NCBI RefSeq assembly: GCF_900106525.1
Contig: NZ_FNOG01000001.1
Coordinates: 827,454-891,453, forward strand
Direction of reading: 5' to 3'
DNA from: Lysobacter enzymogenes
GTDB lineage: Bacteria; Pseudomonadota; Gammaproteobacteria; Xanthomonadales; Xanthomonadaceae
DNA: 64,000 bases
The position numbers were made by a program, and so were the translations under genes. The notes beneath the pieces are model-generated. The model ran no database searches. It had not been told where the DNA came from and worked only from the letters and a program-made list of their open reading frames with translations. Of the stretch, positions 15,764 to 24,503 are shown one piece after another; within the stretch, counting starts at the first letter, position 1, and each line of letters opens with the position of its first letter.

Positions 15764-17356
15764 ATGAGCGCAGCCCAGTCGTCCTCGCCCCGTTCCGCGT
15801 CCTCCCTGCGCCCGCGCAAATCCCCGTGGCCCAAGCGCGCGGCCATCGCCGTGGCGGTGCTGGCGCTGGCCGGGATTGGCTGGCACTTCTACAGCCAGCG
15901 CAACGCCGAGCAGGCCGCCAGCGCCTACCGCACCGCCAAGATCGAGCGCGGCGACATCCGCGTGACCATCTCGGCCACCGGCGCGCTGTCGGCGATTTCC
16001 ACCGTCGACGTGGGCAGCCAGATTTCCGGGCAGATGATCGAAGTGCTGGCCGACTACAACGACCGCGTGACCAAGGGCCAGGTGATCGCGCGCATCGACC
16101 CGAGCACGTACGAGGCGCAGATCAACCAGGGCAACGCCCAGGTCGCCAACGCCCGCGCCTCGCTGGCCACCGCGCAGGCGACCTTGCGCAACGCCGAGCT
16201 CGACTACCAGCGCAAAGCCTCGCTGTCGAAAGACCAGCTGATCGCGCGCAGCGACGTCGACCTGGCCCGCGCCGCGCTCGACCAGGCCCGCGCCCAGCTC
16301 AACGGCGCCAAGGCGCAGATCGAACAGCAGATCGCCTCGACCCAGACCTCGCGCCTGAACCTGCAGCGCACGGTAATCCGCGCGCCGGTCGACGGCGTGG
16401 TGCTGACCCGCAGCATCGAGCCCGGCCAGACCGTGGCCGCGAGCCTGCAGGCGCCGGTGCTGTTCCAGATCGCCGAAGACCTGTCGAAGATGGAGATCGT
16501 GCTGGCCATCGACGAGGCCGACATCGGCCAGGTCAAATCCGGCCAGGCGGTCAACTTCACCGTCGATTCCTTCCCCGACCGCAAGTTCCGCGGCGCCGTG
16601 CAGCAGGTGCGGCTGTCGGCGACCAACACCAGCAACGTCATCACGTATCCGGTGGTGGTGTCGGTCGACAACGCCGACGGCGTGCTGTTGCCGGGCATGA
16701 CCGCCAACGCCGAAATCGAAGTCAGCCACCGCGACGACGTGCTGCGCGTGGGCAACGCCGCGCTGCGCTACAAGCCCGACGACGACGCGGCGGCCGCAGC
16801 CGGCGCGCCGGCCGGCGGCCCCGGCGGTCAGCGCGGCGGCCTGGGCAACGACCTGCCGCGGGTGGCCGAGCAACTCAAGCTGAGCCCGGAGCAGCGCGCG
16901 GCGTTCGATGCGGCGCTGGAACAGATGAAGCAGCGCATGGCCGCGCGCAGCGTCGCGCCGGGCGGCGGTGCCAGTGGCGGTCCGCCGGGCGGTGGCGCGC
17001 CGACGATCATCATGGGCGGCGGCCGCGGGCCGGGCGGCGGTGGCGGCGGCAACAACAACCGCAACCGCGCCGCCGGCGCGGTCTCCGGCGCCGCGCGCCA
17101 GCGCATGCTCGAACGCTTCAACCAGCAGTTCGGCGCGTTCCGCGACACGCTCAGCGACGAGCAGAAAAAAACCTGGGACAGCGAAGTCTCGGCCTTGGTC
17201 AGCGCGCGCCGCGCGCCGCTGTACAAGTTGGTCGGCGGCAAGCCCGAAGCGGTGGTGGTGCGGGTCGGCGCCAGCGACGGCAGCTGGACCGAGGTCTCGG
17301 GCAACATCAAGGAAGGCGCCGAGGTCGTCGTCGGCACCGGACGCGGCGCGAAATGA
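15764..17356 (+). CDS. MacA-type periplasmic adaptor (HlyD family) with inserted LTxxQ-like/Gly-rich module
   Basis: A 530-residue membrane-fusion protein that should link the ABC transporter to an outer-membrane channel. An N-terminal membrane anchor (about 25-42) is followed by the lipoyl half-motif GTIS-like VTISATGALSAI, a coiled-coil hairpin (about 115-205), the second lipoyl half RAPVDGVVLTRSIEPGQTVA and a beta-barrel domain. Usual MacA proteins are about 370-400 residues. Here an insert of roughly 130 residues (about 345-475) carries two LTxxQ-like motifs, LSPEQRAAF (about 373) and LSDEQKKTW (about 463), separated by a Gly/Asn-rich stretch. That motif is typical of Spy/CpxP chaperones. 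Its stop overlaps the ATG of the ATPase gene. Confidence 0.88.
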   Translation: MSAAQSSSPRSASSLRPRKSPWPKRAAIAVAVLALAGIGWHFYSQRNAEQAASAYRTAKIERGDIRVTISATGALSAISTVDVGSQISGQMIEVLADYNDRVTKGQVIARIDPSTYEAQINQGNAQVANARASLATAQATLRNAELDYQRKASLSKDQLIARSDVDLARAALDQARAQLNGAKAQIEQQIASTQTSRLNLQRTVIRAPVDGVVLTRSIEPGQTVAASLQAPVLFQIAEDLSKMEIVLAIDEADIGQVKSGQAVNFTVDSFPDRKFRGAVQQVRLSATNTSNVITYPVVVSVDNADGVLLPGMTANAEIEVSHRDDVLRVGNAALRYKPDDDAAAAAGAPAGGPGGQRGGLGNDLPRVAEQLKLSPEQRAAFDAALEQMKQRMAARSVAPGGGASGGPPGGGAPTIIMGGGRGPGGGGGGNNNRNRAAGAVSGAARQRMLERFNQQFGAFRDTLSDEQKKTWDSEVSALVSARRAPLYKLVGGKPEAVVVRVGASDGSWTEVSGNIKEGAEVVVGTGRGAK

Positions 17357-18069
17357 GCGCCGTGGCCGCCGCAACGCCGGCCGCCGCGGTCATCGAGACG
17401 CGCGCGCTGGGCAAGGTCTATTCGCCCGGCAGCGAGGCCGAGGTGATCGCGCTGCACAGCGTCGACCTGCGCATCGCGCGCGGCGAGTTCGTCGCGATCA
17501 TGGGGCCGTCCGGCTCGGGTAAATCGACGCTGATGAACCTGATCGGTTGCCTGGACACGCCGACCAGCGGCGTCTACCTGTGCGACGGCGTCGACGTGGC
17601 CACGCTCGACAAGGAAGAGCGCGCGATCCTGCGCCGCGACAAGATCGGCTTCGTGTTCCAGGGCTTCAACCTGCTGCCGCGCATGAACGCGCTGGAGAAC
17701 GTGGCGATGCCGATGGGCTACGCCAACGTGCGCCGCGACGAGCGCGTGCAGCGCGCGCAGGAAGCGCTGGAGGCGGTCGGCCTGGGCCCGCGCGCCGGGC
17801 ATCGGCCGAGCGAGCTGTCCGGCGGCCAGCAGCAGCGCGTGGCGATCGCCCGCGCGCTGATCAACCGCCCGCCGATCCTGCTCGCCGACGAACCCACCGG
17901 CGCGCTCGACACCCGCACCGGCGAGGAGATCCTGGCGCTGTTCAAGAGCCTGCAGGCGCGCGACCACACCGTGGTGCTGATCACCCACGACCCGGACGTG
18001 GCCGCGCACGCCGACCGCATCTTCGTGATGCGCGACGGCGAACTGCACGAGCAGGAGCGCGGCGCATGA
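17353..18069 (+). CDS. MacB-type ABC transporter ATP-binding protein
   Basis: A 238-residue ABC ATPase of the LolD/MacB type. Walker A GPSGSGKST, Q-loop VFQGFNLLPRM, signature LSGGQQQRVAIARAL, Walker B ILLADEPTGALD and the switch His in ITHD are all intact. The sequence NLLPRMNALENVAMP is typical of the MacB/LolD group, which moves substrates from the periplasmic side by mechanotransmission. Unlike E. coli MacB, ATPase and permease are separate genes. The start overlaps the adaptor stop (ATGA) and the end overlaps the permease start (ATGA). Confidence 0.95.
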   Translation: MSAVAAATPAAAVIETRALGKVYSPGSEAEVIALHSVDLRIARGEFVAIMGPSGSGKSTLMNLIGCLDTPTSGVYLCDGVDVATLDKEERAILRRDKIGFVFQGFNLLPRMNALENVAMPMGYANVRRDERVQRAQEALEAVGLGPRAGHRPSELSGGQQQRVAIARALINRPPILLADEPTGALDTRTGEEILALFKSLQARDHTVVLITHDPDVAAHADRIFVMRDGELHEQERGA

Positions 18070-19304
18070 ACTTCCTCGAAGTGCTGCGCACGGCGGTATT
18101 CGCGCTGCGCGGCAATTGGCTGCGCAGCGCGCTGACGTCTCTGGGCGTCATCATCGGCATCGCGGCGGTGATCGTGATGGTCTCGGTCGGCCAGGGCACC
18201 CAGTCGGAGATCGACAAGCTGGTGTCCGGCCTGGGCTCCAACCGCCTGGACATCAGCGCCGGCGGCGGCGGGCGCGGCACCGGCGGCGTGCGCCTGAGCT
18301 CGTCGAGCTTCTTCACCCTGACCGAGGACGACGCCGAAGCGATCCGCACCGAAGTGCCGGAAGTGCAATACGTCGCCGCCTCGCTGCGCGGCGGCACCCA
18401 GGCGGTGTACGCGGAGAACAACTGGTCGACCCAGTGGCAGGGCGTGCAGCCGGATTTCTTCGACATCAACGGTTGGACCATCGCCTCGGGCTCGGACTTC
18501 GAAGCGCGCGATTACGGCAGCGGCGCCAAGTCGGTGATCCTGGGCGAAACCGTGCGCCGCGAACTGTTCGGCGACGAGGACGCGATCGGCCAGACCATCC
18601 GCCTGGGCCGGGTGCCGTACACGGTGCTGGGCACGCTCAACCCGAAGGGGCAGGGCGGCTTCGGCCAGGACCAGGACGACGTCGTGCTGGTGCCGCTGGA
18701 AACCGGGCGCCGGCGCATGCTCGGCGCGATGGGCCTGCCCAACGGCGCGGTGATGCAGATCGCGGTCGGCGTCGGCCGCGCCGAGGACGTGTCCTACGCG
18801 CAAGAACAGATCGAAGGCCTGCTGCGCCAGCGCCACAAGATCCAGCCCGGCGGCGACGACGATTTCAGCGTGCGCAACATCGCCGAGGTGGTGGCCACGC
18901 GTACGCAGACGACGCGCCTGATGTCGCTGCTGCTCGGCGCGGTGGCGACGATTTCGCTGATCGTCGGCGGCATCGGCATCATGAACATCATGCTGGTGTC
19001 GGTGACCGAGCGCATCCGCGAGATCGGCCTGCGCATGGCGGTCGGCGCCGGGCCGCGCGACATCCAGCGCCAGTTCCTGGCCGAGGCGATGCTGATCTCG
19101 CTGATCGGCGGCGCGCTGGGCATCGCCATCGGCGTGGTCGGCACCTTGCTGGTCGGCCGCATCGGCGCGCTGCCGGTGGCCTTGAACGGGCAGGTGATCG
19201 GGCTGGCGGCGGGGTTCTCGATCGCGACCGGTTTGTTCTTCGGCTACTACCCGGCGCGCAAGGCTTCGCAGCTGGATCCGATCGAGGCGCTGCGGCAGCA
19301 GTAG
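18066..19304 (+). CDS. MacB-type ABC transporter permease
   Basis: A 412-residue permease with the type-VII ABC layout: helix 1 near the N-terminus (about 15-40), a large periplasmic domain of some 230 residues (MacB_PCD), then three helices (about 283-310, 335-365, 378-400) of the FtsX domain. GGIGIMNIMLVSVTERIREIGLRMAVGA and the end YYPARKASQLDPIEALR are family signatures (quoted in part). It completes an adaptor-ATPase-permease operon; the outer-membrane channel, presumably TolC-like, is elsewhere. Substrate unknown: antibiotics, peptides or lipids are usual for the group. Confidence 0.93.
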   Translation: MNFLEVLRTAVFALRGNWLRSALTSLGVIIGIAAVIVMVSVGQGTQSEIDKLVSGLGSNRLDISAGGGGRGTGGVRLSSSSFFTLTEDDAEAIRTEVPEVQYVAASLRGGTQAVYAENNWSTQWQGVQPDFFDINGWTIASGSDFEARDYGSGAKSVILGETVRRELFGDEDAIGQTIRLGRVPYTVLGTLNPKGQGGFGQDQDDVVLVPLETGRRRMLGAMGLPNGAVMQIAVGVGRAEDVSYAQEQIEGLLRQRHKIQPGGDDDFSVRNIAEVVATRTQTTRLMSLLLGAVATISLIVGGIGIMNIMLVSVTERIREIGLRMAVGAGPRDIQRQFLAEAMLISLIGGALGIAIGVVGTLLVGRIGALPVALNGQVIGLAAGFSIATGLFFGYYPARKASQLDPIEALRQQ

Positions 19305-19356
19305 CGGATCGCCCGTGCGGCGATCCGGAGCCGCAGCGAACGTGGACCGGCCGAAG

Positions 19357-19503
19357 CCCCGTAGGAGCGGCGCAAGCCGCGACCGCGACAATCGGCTTGC
19401 GACGCAAATCTGCCCCCCGACGAAAGCGCGGCCTGCGACAAAAGTGTGGCGTGCGACGCAGGCGCGGTTTCGCGGTCGCGGCTTGCCCCGCTCCTACAGG
19501 GGG
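19357..19503. repeat. Family B palindromic repeat, inverted pair
   Basis: A GTAGGAGCGGCGCAAGCCGC-type unit (19357-19390) faces a decayed inverted unit (19471-19503) across about 80 bp. The plus copy has the hairpin GCGGC-GCAA-GCCGC behind a GTAGGA head. It lies just downstream of the exporter operon. Confidence 0.85.
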
Positions 19504-19869
19504 CGGACCGGGGGGCGCGTCGGCGAGGGCGCCGGTCGTGTACCTGAACCGGCCCGGCCGGCCCAGGCCGCTCGACAGGTGCAGCCGCCGCCCCGCCGCG
19601 GCCAGCCTCCGGCCCGCCGCGCCGGGCCCGGGCGGCCCGCACCCGCCCGCCGCCGCGCACCCGCGCCGGGGCGACCGCCGCGGGCTTGTGGCAAAATCCC
19701 GGCCCTGTGGCGGCCGCCGGCCGCCGTTCGTCTTACTCCGCCATCGGGCCGGCTCCCCCATCGGGCCGGTTCCGGCCCCAGGATCGAGAACGCCCGCCCA
19801 TGCCGACTTCCCCGTCGTTCCCGACCGCGCGCCGCCGCGCCGTCGCCTCCGCTGCGAGCGTGCGCCGGC
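19504..19869. other. GC-rich intergenic region upstream of dgkA, no gene seen
   Basis: About 366 bp of Pro/Arg/Gly-codon-like GC-rich sequence without a convincing gene. TGTGGCAAAATCCCGG near 19688-19703 is the only AT-richer stretch and could belong to the dgkA promoter. No repeat of the families seen elsewhere is present. Confidence 0.4.
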
Positions 19870-20265
19870 ATGGCTGACGAATACGGACACTTGCCGCGCG
19901 GCCCCGGCCGCATCCTCAAGGCCGCGACCTGGTCCATGCAGGGCCTGCGCGCGGCCTGGCTGCACGAGTCCTCGTTCCGGCTCGAGGTCTGCCTGTTCCT
20001 GGTGCTGGCGCCGCTGGGCTGGTGGTTCGGCGAAACCGGAGTCGAGCGCTCGCTGCTGATCGGCTCGATCCTGCTGGTGCTGAGCGTGGAACTGCTCAAC
20101 TCCGCGATCGAGGCGGTGATCGAACGCTACGGCCCGGAATTCCACGAACTCGCCGGCCGCGCCAAGGACATGGGCTCGGCGGCGGTGTTCGTGCTGCTGA
20201 TGAACGTGCTGCTGGTGTGGGCCGCGATCCTCGGCCCGCGCCTGTGGCAGCACTGGATGGGCTGA
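19870..20265 (+). CDS. dgkA: Diacylglycerol kinase (DgkA type)
   Basis: A 131-residue integral-membrane lipid kinase that phosphorylates diacylglycerol with ATP, recycling it to phosphatidic acid after membrane-derived glucan synthesis or LPS modification. Three membrane helices are visible. The catalytic signature ELLNSAIEAVIER is complete (about residues 72-84) and is followed by ELAGRAKDMGSAAVF; the N-terminal ESSFR motif is also present. Length is slightly above the E. coli enzyme (122). ATG 19870 is used because the family's short N-terminal tail begins just there. Confidence 0.95.
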   Translation: MADEYGHLPRGPGRILKAATWSMQGLRAAWLHESSFRLEVCLFLVLAPLGWWFGETGVERSLLIGSILLVLSVELLNSAIEAVIERYGPEFHELAGRAKDMGSAAVFVLLMNVLLVWAAILGPRLWQHWMG

Positions 20266-20407
20266 TCGCCCCGGCAAGGAACGCAACGCGCATCGTCAGG
20301 GCGGCGCCCCCGCGCCGTCCGCCCCGGGCCGCCCGTTTCGGCGCGCCCGTGCTCGCGGCCAGGCCGCGGGCGCTACACCCATAACACTCAGAGGTATGCC
20401 GCACGTG

Positions 20408-21139
20408 ATGGAAATGCTGACCGATCCGCAAGTCTGGATCACCTTGTTCACCCTGAGCGCGATCGAGATCGTGCTGGGTATCGACAACCTCGTCTTCATC
20501 TCGATCGCGGTCAGCAAGCTGCCGTTCGACCAACGCGAGAAAGCGCGCAAGTTCGGCATCGCGGTGGCCTGCATCACCCGCATCGCGCTGCTGCTGACCC
20601 TGGCCTGGCTGGCCGGGCTGACCGCCGATCTGTTCACCGTCGCCGGCATCGGCATCTCGATCCGCGACCTGGTGCTGATCCTGGGCGGCGCATTCTTGCT
20701 GGTGAAGGGCTCGATGGAGATCAAGGACCTGATCGTCGGCGAGGAAGACTCCGACGACGTCCACACCAAGCCGGCGGCGTCGTTCATGATGGTCATCGCC
20801 CAGATCGCGGTGATCGACATCGTGTTCTCGCTGGACTCGGTGATCGCCGCGGTCGGCATGGCCAGCCACACCCCGGTGATGGTCGCCGCGATCCTGCTGG
20901 CGGTCGGCGTGATGCTGCTGGCGGCGCGTCCGCTGGGCCAATTCATCGACTCCAACCCGACCATCAAGATGCTGGCGCTGGCCTTCATCGTCCTGGTCGG
21001 CGCGTTCCTGATCCTCGACGGCCTGGGCATCCATGTGCCGAAGGGCTACATCTACGCGGCGATGGGTTTCTCGGCGCTGGTCGAGTGTTTGAACCTGTGG
21101 GCGAAGAAGCGCGCGGCGCAGCGCTTGACCGCCGAGTAA
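20408..21139 (+). CDS. TerC family integral membrane protein
   Basis: A 243-residue protein with seven predicted helices and the two acidic TerC motifs: EIVLGIDNLVFIS in the first helix and DIVFSLDSVIAAVG in the fifth. These Asp residues bind metal ions in the family, whose members export Mn2+ or support tellurite resistance; in the manganese-exporting members the gene is under a yybP-type riboswitch, which I do not see here. GAGG (20391-20394) lies only one base before an ATG at 20396, so the ATG at 20408, or GTG 20405, is the likelier start. A strong terminator follows the gene. Confidence 0.9.
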   Translation: MEMLTDPQVWITLFTLSAIEIVLGIDNLVFISIAVSKLPFDQREKARKFGIAVACITRIALLLTLAWLAGLTADLFTVAGIGISIRDLVLILGGAFLLVKGSMEIKDLIVGEEDSDDVHTKPAASFMMVIAQIAVIDIVFSLDSVIAAVGMASHTPVMVAAILLAVGVMLLAARPLGQFIDSNPTIKMLALAFIVLVGAFLILDGLGIHVPKGYIYAAMGFSALVECLNLWAKKRAAQRLTAE

Positions 21140-21163
21140 GCGCGGACATCCGCGCAGCGAACC

Positions 21164-21198
21164 AAGGCCGGCGAGCGATCGCCGGCCTTTTCGTTTTT
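21164..21198 (+). terminator. Rho-independent terminator after the TerC gene
   Basis: AAGGCCGGCGA and TCGCCGGCCTT form a GC-rich hairpin directly followed by TTTCGTTTTT. It sits 25 bp after the TerC stop and should end that transcript before the lemA cluster. Confidence 0.88.
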
Positions 21199-21224
21199 GG
21201 CCGCCACCGTTTTGCGACGGGGCG

Positions 21225-21366
21225 GCTTTTGTGGGAGGGACTTCAGTCCCGACGCTTTTGTGCCGGATCGCCGCGAACGGACCGAACAGCATCGGGACTG
21301 AAGTCCCTCCCACAAAAGCACCAGCCAGCCCCTCCATAAAAGTCCAGCCAGTCCCTCCCACAAACG
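21225..21366. repeat. Family A palindromic repeat array with decayed copies
   Basis: A full plus unit (21225-21259) and a full inverted unit (21285-21319) of the GTGGGAGGGACTTCAGTCCC type are followed by two truncated inverted remnants (to 21366) that keep only CCCTCC(CACAAA). This shows decay or partial copying of units in place. The array fills the gap before lemA. Confidence 0.85.
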
Positions 21367-21467
21367 CATCCGGTCGAGTTCCGCCCCGTCTTCATCACGC
21401 GCCGTCCATTGCGCCGCCTCGCGCCCGGTGCTGCAATGCGGCCGTCATCCCGCCGGAGTGCCGCGCC

Positions 21468-22097
21468 ATGTTGCGTCCCCTGATCGTGCTCGCCCTGGCC
21501 GTGCTGCTCAGCGGCTGCGGCTACAACACCATCCAGCAGAAGGACGAGGGCGTGAAAGCGGCCTGGTCGCAGGTGCTCAACGTCTACAAGCGCCGCGCCG
21601 ACCTGGTGCCGAACCTGGTCGCCACGGTCAAGGGCTACGCCAGCCACGAGCAGCAGGTGCTGACCCAGGTCACCGAAGCGCGCGCCAAGGTCGGCAGCAT
21701 CAACGTCAACGCCAACGACCAGGCCTCGCTGCAGCAGTTCGAGCAGGCCCAGGGCGAGCTGCGCGGCGCCATCGGCCGGCTGCTGGTGGTCAGCGAGAAC
21801 TACCCGCAGCTCAAGGCCGACCAGAGCTTCCTGAACCTGCAGACGCAGCTGGAAGGCACCGAGAACCGGATCACGGTCGAGCGCCAGCGCTACATCGGCG
21901 CGGTGCAGGACTACAACACCTTCATCCGCCAGTTCCCCACCAACCTCACCGCCAAGCTGTTCGGCTACGCGACCAAGCCCAACTTCACGGTCGAGAACGA
22001 AGCGCAGATCCAGCAGGCGCCGACCGTCGACTTCGGCTCGGCCCAGCCCGCGCCGCAGCAGCCGGCGGCGCAACCGCCGGCGCCGCAGCAACCCTGA
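21468..22097 (+). CDS. lemA: LemA family lipoprotein
   Basis: A 209-residue LemA-family protein. A signal peptide ends in a perfect lipobox LLSGC (Cys17), so it should be lipid-anchored facing the periplasm, unlike many LemA proteins that keep an uncleaved helix. The core shows the family pattern: YNTIQQKDEGVKAAWSQV, YKRRADLVPNLVATVKGYA, LVVSENYPQLKADQSFLNLQ and ENRITVERQRYI. The C-terminus is a Gln/Pro/Ala-rich tail. LemA often sits next to TPM-domain genes; here four follow, the first only ten bases downstream. The function of the family is not settled. Confidence 0.92.
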   Translation: MLRPLIVLALAVLLSGCGYNTIQQKDEGVKAAWSQVLNVYKRRADLVPNLVATVKGYASHEQQVLTQVTEARAKVGSINVNANDQASLQQFEQAQGELRGAIGRLLVVSENYPQLKADQSFLNLQTQLEGTENRITVERQRYIGAVQDYNTFIRQFPTNLTAKLFGYATKPNFTVENEAQIQQAPTVDFGSAQPAPQQPAAQPPAPQQP

Positions 22098-22107
22098 TCG
22101 AGCGGCG

Positions 22108-23130
22108 ATGAACACGGTTTCGCGCCGACCCTCGCGGCCCTGGGCGGCGCTGCTGGCGGCGTTGTGGCTGTGCGCCGCGCCGCTGGCCGCGCGCGAGACG
22201 GCGCCGGTCACGGTGGCGCTGCCGGCCGAGGGGACGCAGGCGCCGGCCGAAGCCGGGCCGTCGGCGGGCGTGCCGGTGCCGACCTTGACCGGCCCGGTGG
22301 TCGACCTCACCGGCAGCCTCGACGCCGCCGCGATCGCGCACCTGAGCGAGCGCTCGCTGGAACTGCAACGGCGCAAAGGCGCGCAGCTGATGTTGCTGAT
22401 GCTCGACAGCACCGGCGGCGAAGACATCGCCGCCTACGCCGGCCGGGTGTTCGCGCAATGGCAGCCGGGCCGGGCGGGCGTCGACGACGGCGTGCTGATC
22501 GTGGTGGCCAAGCGCGACCGCAGCATGCGCATCCACCTCGGCCGCGGCCTGGACGAGGCGATCTCCGATCAGGATGCCGGCCGGATCATCGAGGAAGTCC
22601 TGGCCCCGGCGTTCCGCGACGGCGACTACGCCGGCGGTCTGGAGCGTGGTTACGACGCGTTGATCGGCCTGGTCGACGGCACGCCGTTGCCCGCGCCCGA
22701 AGGCGAACGCGTGCCGTGGCCGCTGTGGGTGTTCGCCGGCCTGATCGCCTCGCCGTTCGCGCTGATCCCCTTGTTCGGCATGCGTGCGGCGTGGCGGCGC
22801 GGGCCGATGGCGTTCTTCGGCCGGCTCGCGCTGATCGCCGCGGTGGCGGCGGCCGCCTACGTGTTCACCGCGCCGAAGGCGGCGCCGGACCTCCTGGACT
22901 GGAACCGGTGGATGCCGATGGCGCTGCTGACCTACATCACCACCGCGTTCGCAGCGGTCAGCGCGTTCGCCAGCGGCAGCGCGCGCCGCGGCGGTCCGCA
23001 TTGGGACGACGAAGACGAGCGCCGGCGCCGGCGTTCGTCCTCGTCCTCATCCTCCAGCTCCAGCAGTTCCAGCAGCTATTCCGGCGGTGGCGGAAGCAGC
23101 GACGGCGGCGGCGCGTCGGGGCGCTGGTGA
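22108..23130 (+). CDS. TPM-domain membrane protein 1 with poly-Ser/Gly tail
   Basis: A 340-residue protein: signal peptide (about 1-28), a periplasmic TPM domain (about 60-195; GPVVDLTGSLD, LMLLMLDSTGGEDIAAYAGRVFAQW, GVDDGVLIVVAKRDRSMRIHLGRGLD), then three hydrophobic helices (about 205-305) and a C-terminal tail with about 14 Ser residues in a row followed by a Gly-rich end finishing GGGASGRW. TPM (Psb32/YgcG) domains are periplasmic or lumenal and some have weak phosphatase activity or help repair membrane complexes. Its TGA overlaps the ATG of the next TPM gene by one base. Confidence 0.88.
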   Translation: MNTVSRRPSRPWAALLAALWLCAAPLAARETAPVTVALPAEGTQAPAEAGPSAGVPVPTLTGPVVDLTGSLDAAAIAHLSERSLELQRRKGAQLMLLMLDSTGGEDIAAYAGRVFAQWQPGRAGVDDGVLIVVAKRDRSMRIHLGRGLDEAISDQDAGRIIEEVLAPAFRDGDYAGGLERGYDALIGLVDGTPLPAPEGERVPWPLWVFAGLIASPFALIPLFGMRAAWRRGPMAFFGRLALIAAVAAAAYVFTAPKAAPDLLDWNRWMPMALLTYITTAFAAVSAFASGSARRGGPHWDDEDERRRRRSSSSSSSSSSSSSSYSGGGGSSDGGGASGRW

Positions 23131-24503
23131 TGGCGGCCACACGCCTGCAGTCCGGATTCGCGCCGCGCCGGCGTGGTGGCGCGCTCGCGCTGCTGCTATG
23201 CCTGCTGACGCTCGCGTGGCCGCTGTGGGCGCAGACGCCGCCGGCCGCGTTGCCGCCGGTGCCGGCGCTGGATTCGCCGGTGCGCGACGACACCGGCACG
23301 CTCGACCCCGCCACCCGCGCGCGCCTGGAAATGCGAGCGCGCGAGCTGCGCGAACGCAGCGGCGCGCAGTTGCAGGTGTTGGTCGTGGCCAGCACCGCGC
23401 CGGAAGACATCGCCGCCTATGCGCAGCGCACGTTCGATGCGTGGGCGCTCGGCCGCGCCGGCGTCGACGACGGCGTGCTGCTGGTGGTCGCGCGCGCGGA
23501 CCGCCGTGCGCGCATCCAGGTCGGCTACGGACTGGAAGGCCGGATTACCGATGCGGCCGCGCAGGACGTGCTGTCCGATTACCTGCTGCCGGCGCTGGCG
23601 CGCGGCGAGTACGACGCCGGCATCGACGCCGCCAGCGCGGCGCTGGCCGCGCTGATCGAACAAGAACCGCTGCCGCCGCCGCACCCGGATGCCTATGCGT
23701 CCGCCGCGTCCGGCGCGGCGACGTGGCGGCCGGTCCACCTCATCGGCGTGCTCGGTTTCGCCTTTGCCCTGGCCGTGGGCTGGCAGGCGAACGCGCGCGG
23801 CTGGCCGCTGGCCGTGGCGGCGCCGGCGGCGTTGCTGCCGCCCGCGCTGGCCGCGGCGACCTGGGGCGGGCCGTCGGCGACCCGGATCGTGTTCGCGCTG
23901 GCCTGCGGCCTCGCCGGCGGCGCGCTCGGACAGGCGCTGCGGCCGCGGCGTTGGCTGCGCATCCTGGCCGGCGCGGTTGCGGTCGCGCTGGCCGTCGCGG
24001 TCGCGCTGGCGGCGCTGTTCTGCCGTGGCGTGCCGGCGCCGGGCGAGATCGGCATTGCGATGGTGGCGGTGCTGTTCGCCACGCCGCTGATGGTCGGCGT
24101 GGTCGCGCCGCCGGCGATCGCCTGGCAGAGCGGGCGGCTGGGGTTCGCGCTGCGCGTCGCGGTGCTGGCGGGCCTGGCCTGGTGCGGCTGGCGCGCGCTG
24201 CTGCGGCTCGGCGGCGGCGACCTGGCCGGCCTGGGCGCTGCCGGTTGGCTCGGCGTCGGGCTGTTCGGCTACTTCGCGTGGTTGCTGGTGTTCCTGCTCA
24301 ACGGCGAAGGCTGGGGCGGCGGTTCGCGTTCGCGCGTAACGGCCGGCGGCCGGCGCGTGTCGGCCGATGGCGAACGCGCGGCGCGTTCGGGCGATCCGGC
24401 CCGTTCGGATTCGGGTGGTATGGGTTCGGGCGGATCCAACGGCTCGGACTGGTCCGGCGGCGGTGGCCGCAGCGGTGGCGGCGGAGCGAGCGGATCATGG
24501 TGA
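23130..24503 (+). CDS. TPM-domain membrane protein 2 with multi-helix region and Gly tail
   Basis: A 457-residue protein: signal peptide (about 1-34), TPM domain (about 45-185; SPVRDDTGTLDPATRARLE, LQVLVVASTAPEDIAAYAQR, GVDDGVLLVVARADRRARIQVGYGLEG), then some seven hydrophobic helices (about 205-390), longer than in its paralogs, and a Ser/Gly tail ending GGGGASGSW. It starts inside the stop of TPM protein 1 and overlaps TPM protein 3 by seven bases, so the cluster is translationally coupled. The TPM part is closest by eye to TPM protein 3, indicating duplication. Confidence 0.88.
   Translation: MAATRLQSGFAPRRRGGALALLLCLLTLAWPLWAQTPPAALPPVPALDSPVRDDTGTLDPATRARLEMRARELRERSGAQLQVLVVASTAPEDIAAYAQRTFDAWALGRAGVDDGVLLVVARADRRARIQVGYGLEGRITDAAAQDVLSDYLLPALARGEYDAGIDAASAALAALIEQEPLPPPHPDAYASAASGAATWRPVHLIGVLGFAFALAVGWQANARGWPLAVAAPAALLPPALAAATWGGPSATRIVFALACGLAGGALGQALRPRRWLRILAGAVAVALAVAVALAALFCRGVPAPGEIGIAMVAVLFATPLMVGVVAPPAIAWQSGRLGFALRVAVLAGLAWCGWRALLRLGGGDLAGLGAAGWLGVGLFGYFAWLLVFLLNGEGWGGGSRSRVTAGGRRVSADGERAARSGDPARSDSGGMGSGGSNGSDWSGGGGRSGGGGASGSW

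Noticed and set aside
20270..20407. A yybP-ykoY (Mn2+) riboswitch before the TerC gene
   Set aside because: The 130-bp leader does not show the conserved riboswitch core sequences as far as can be judged by eye.
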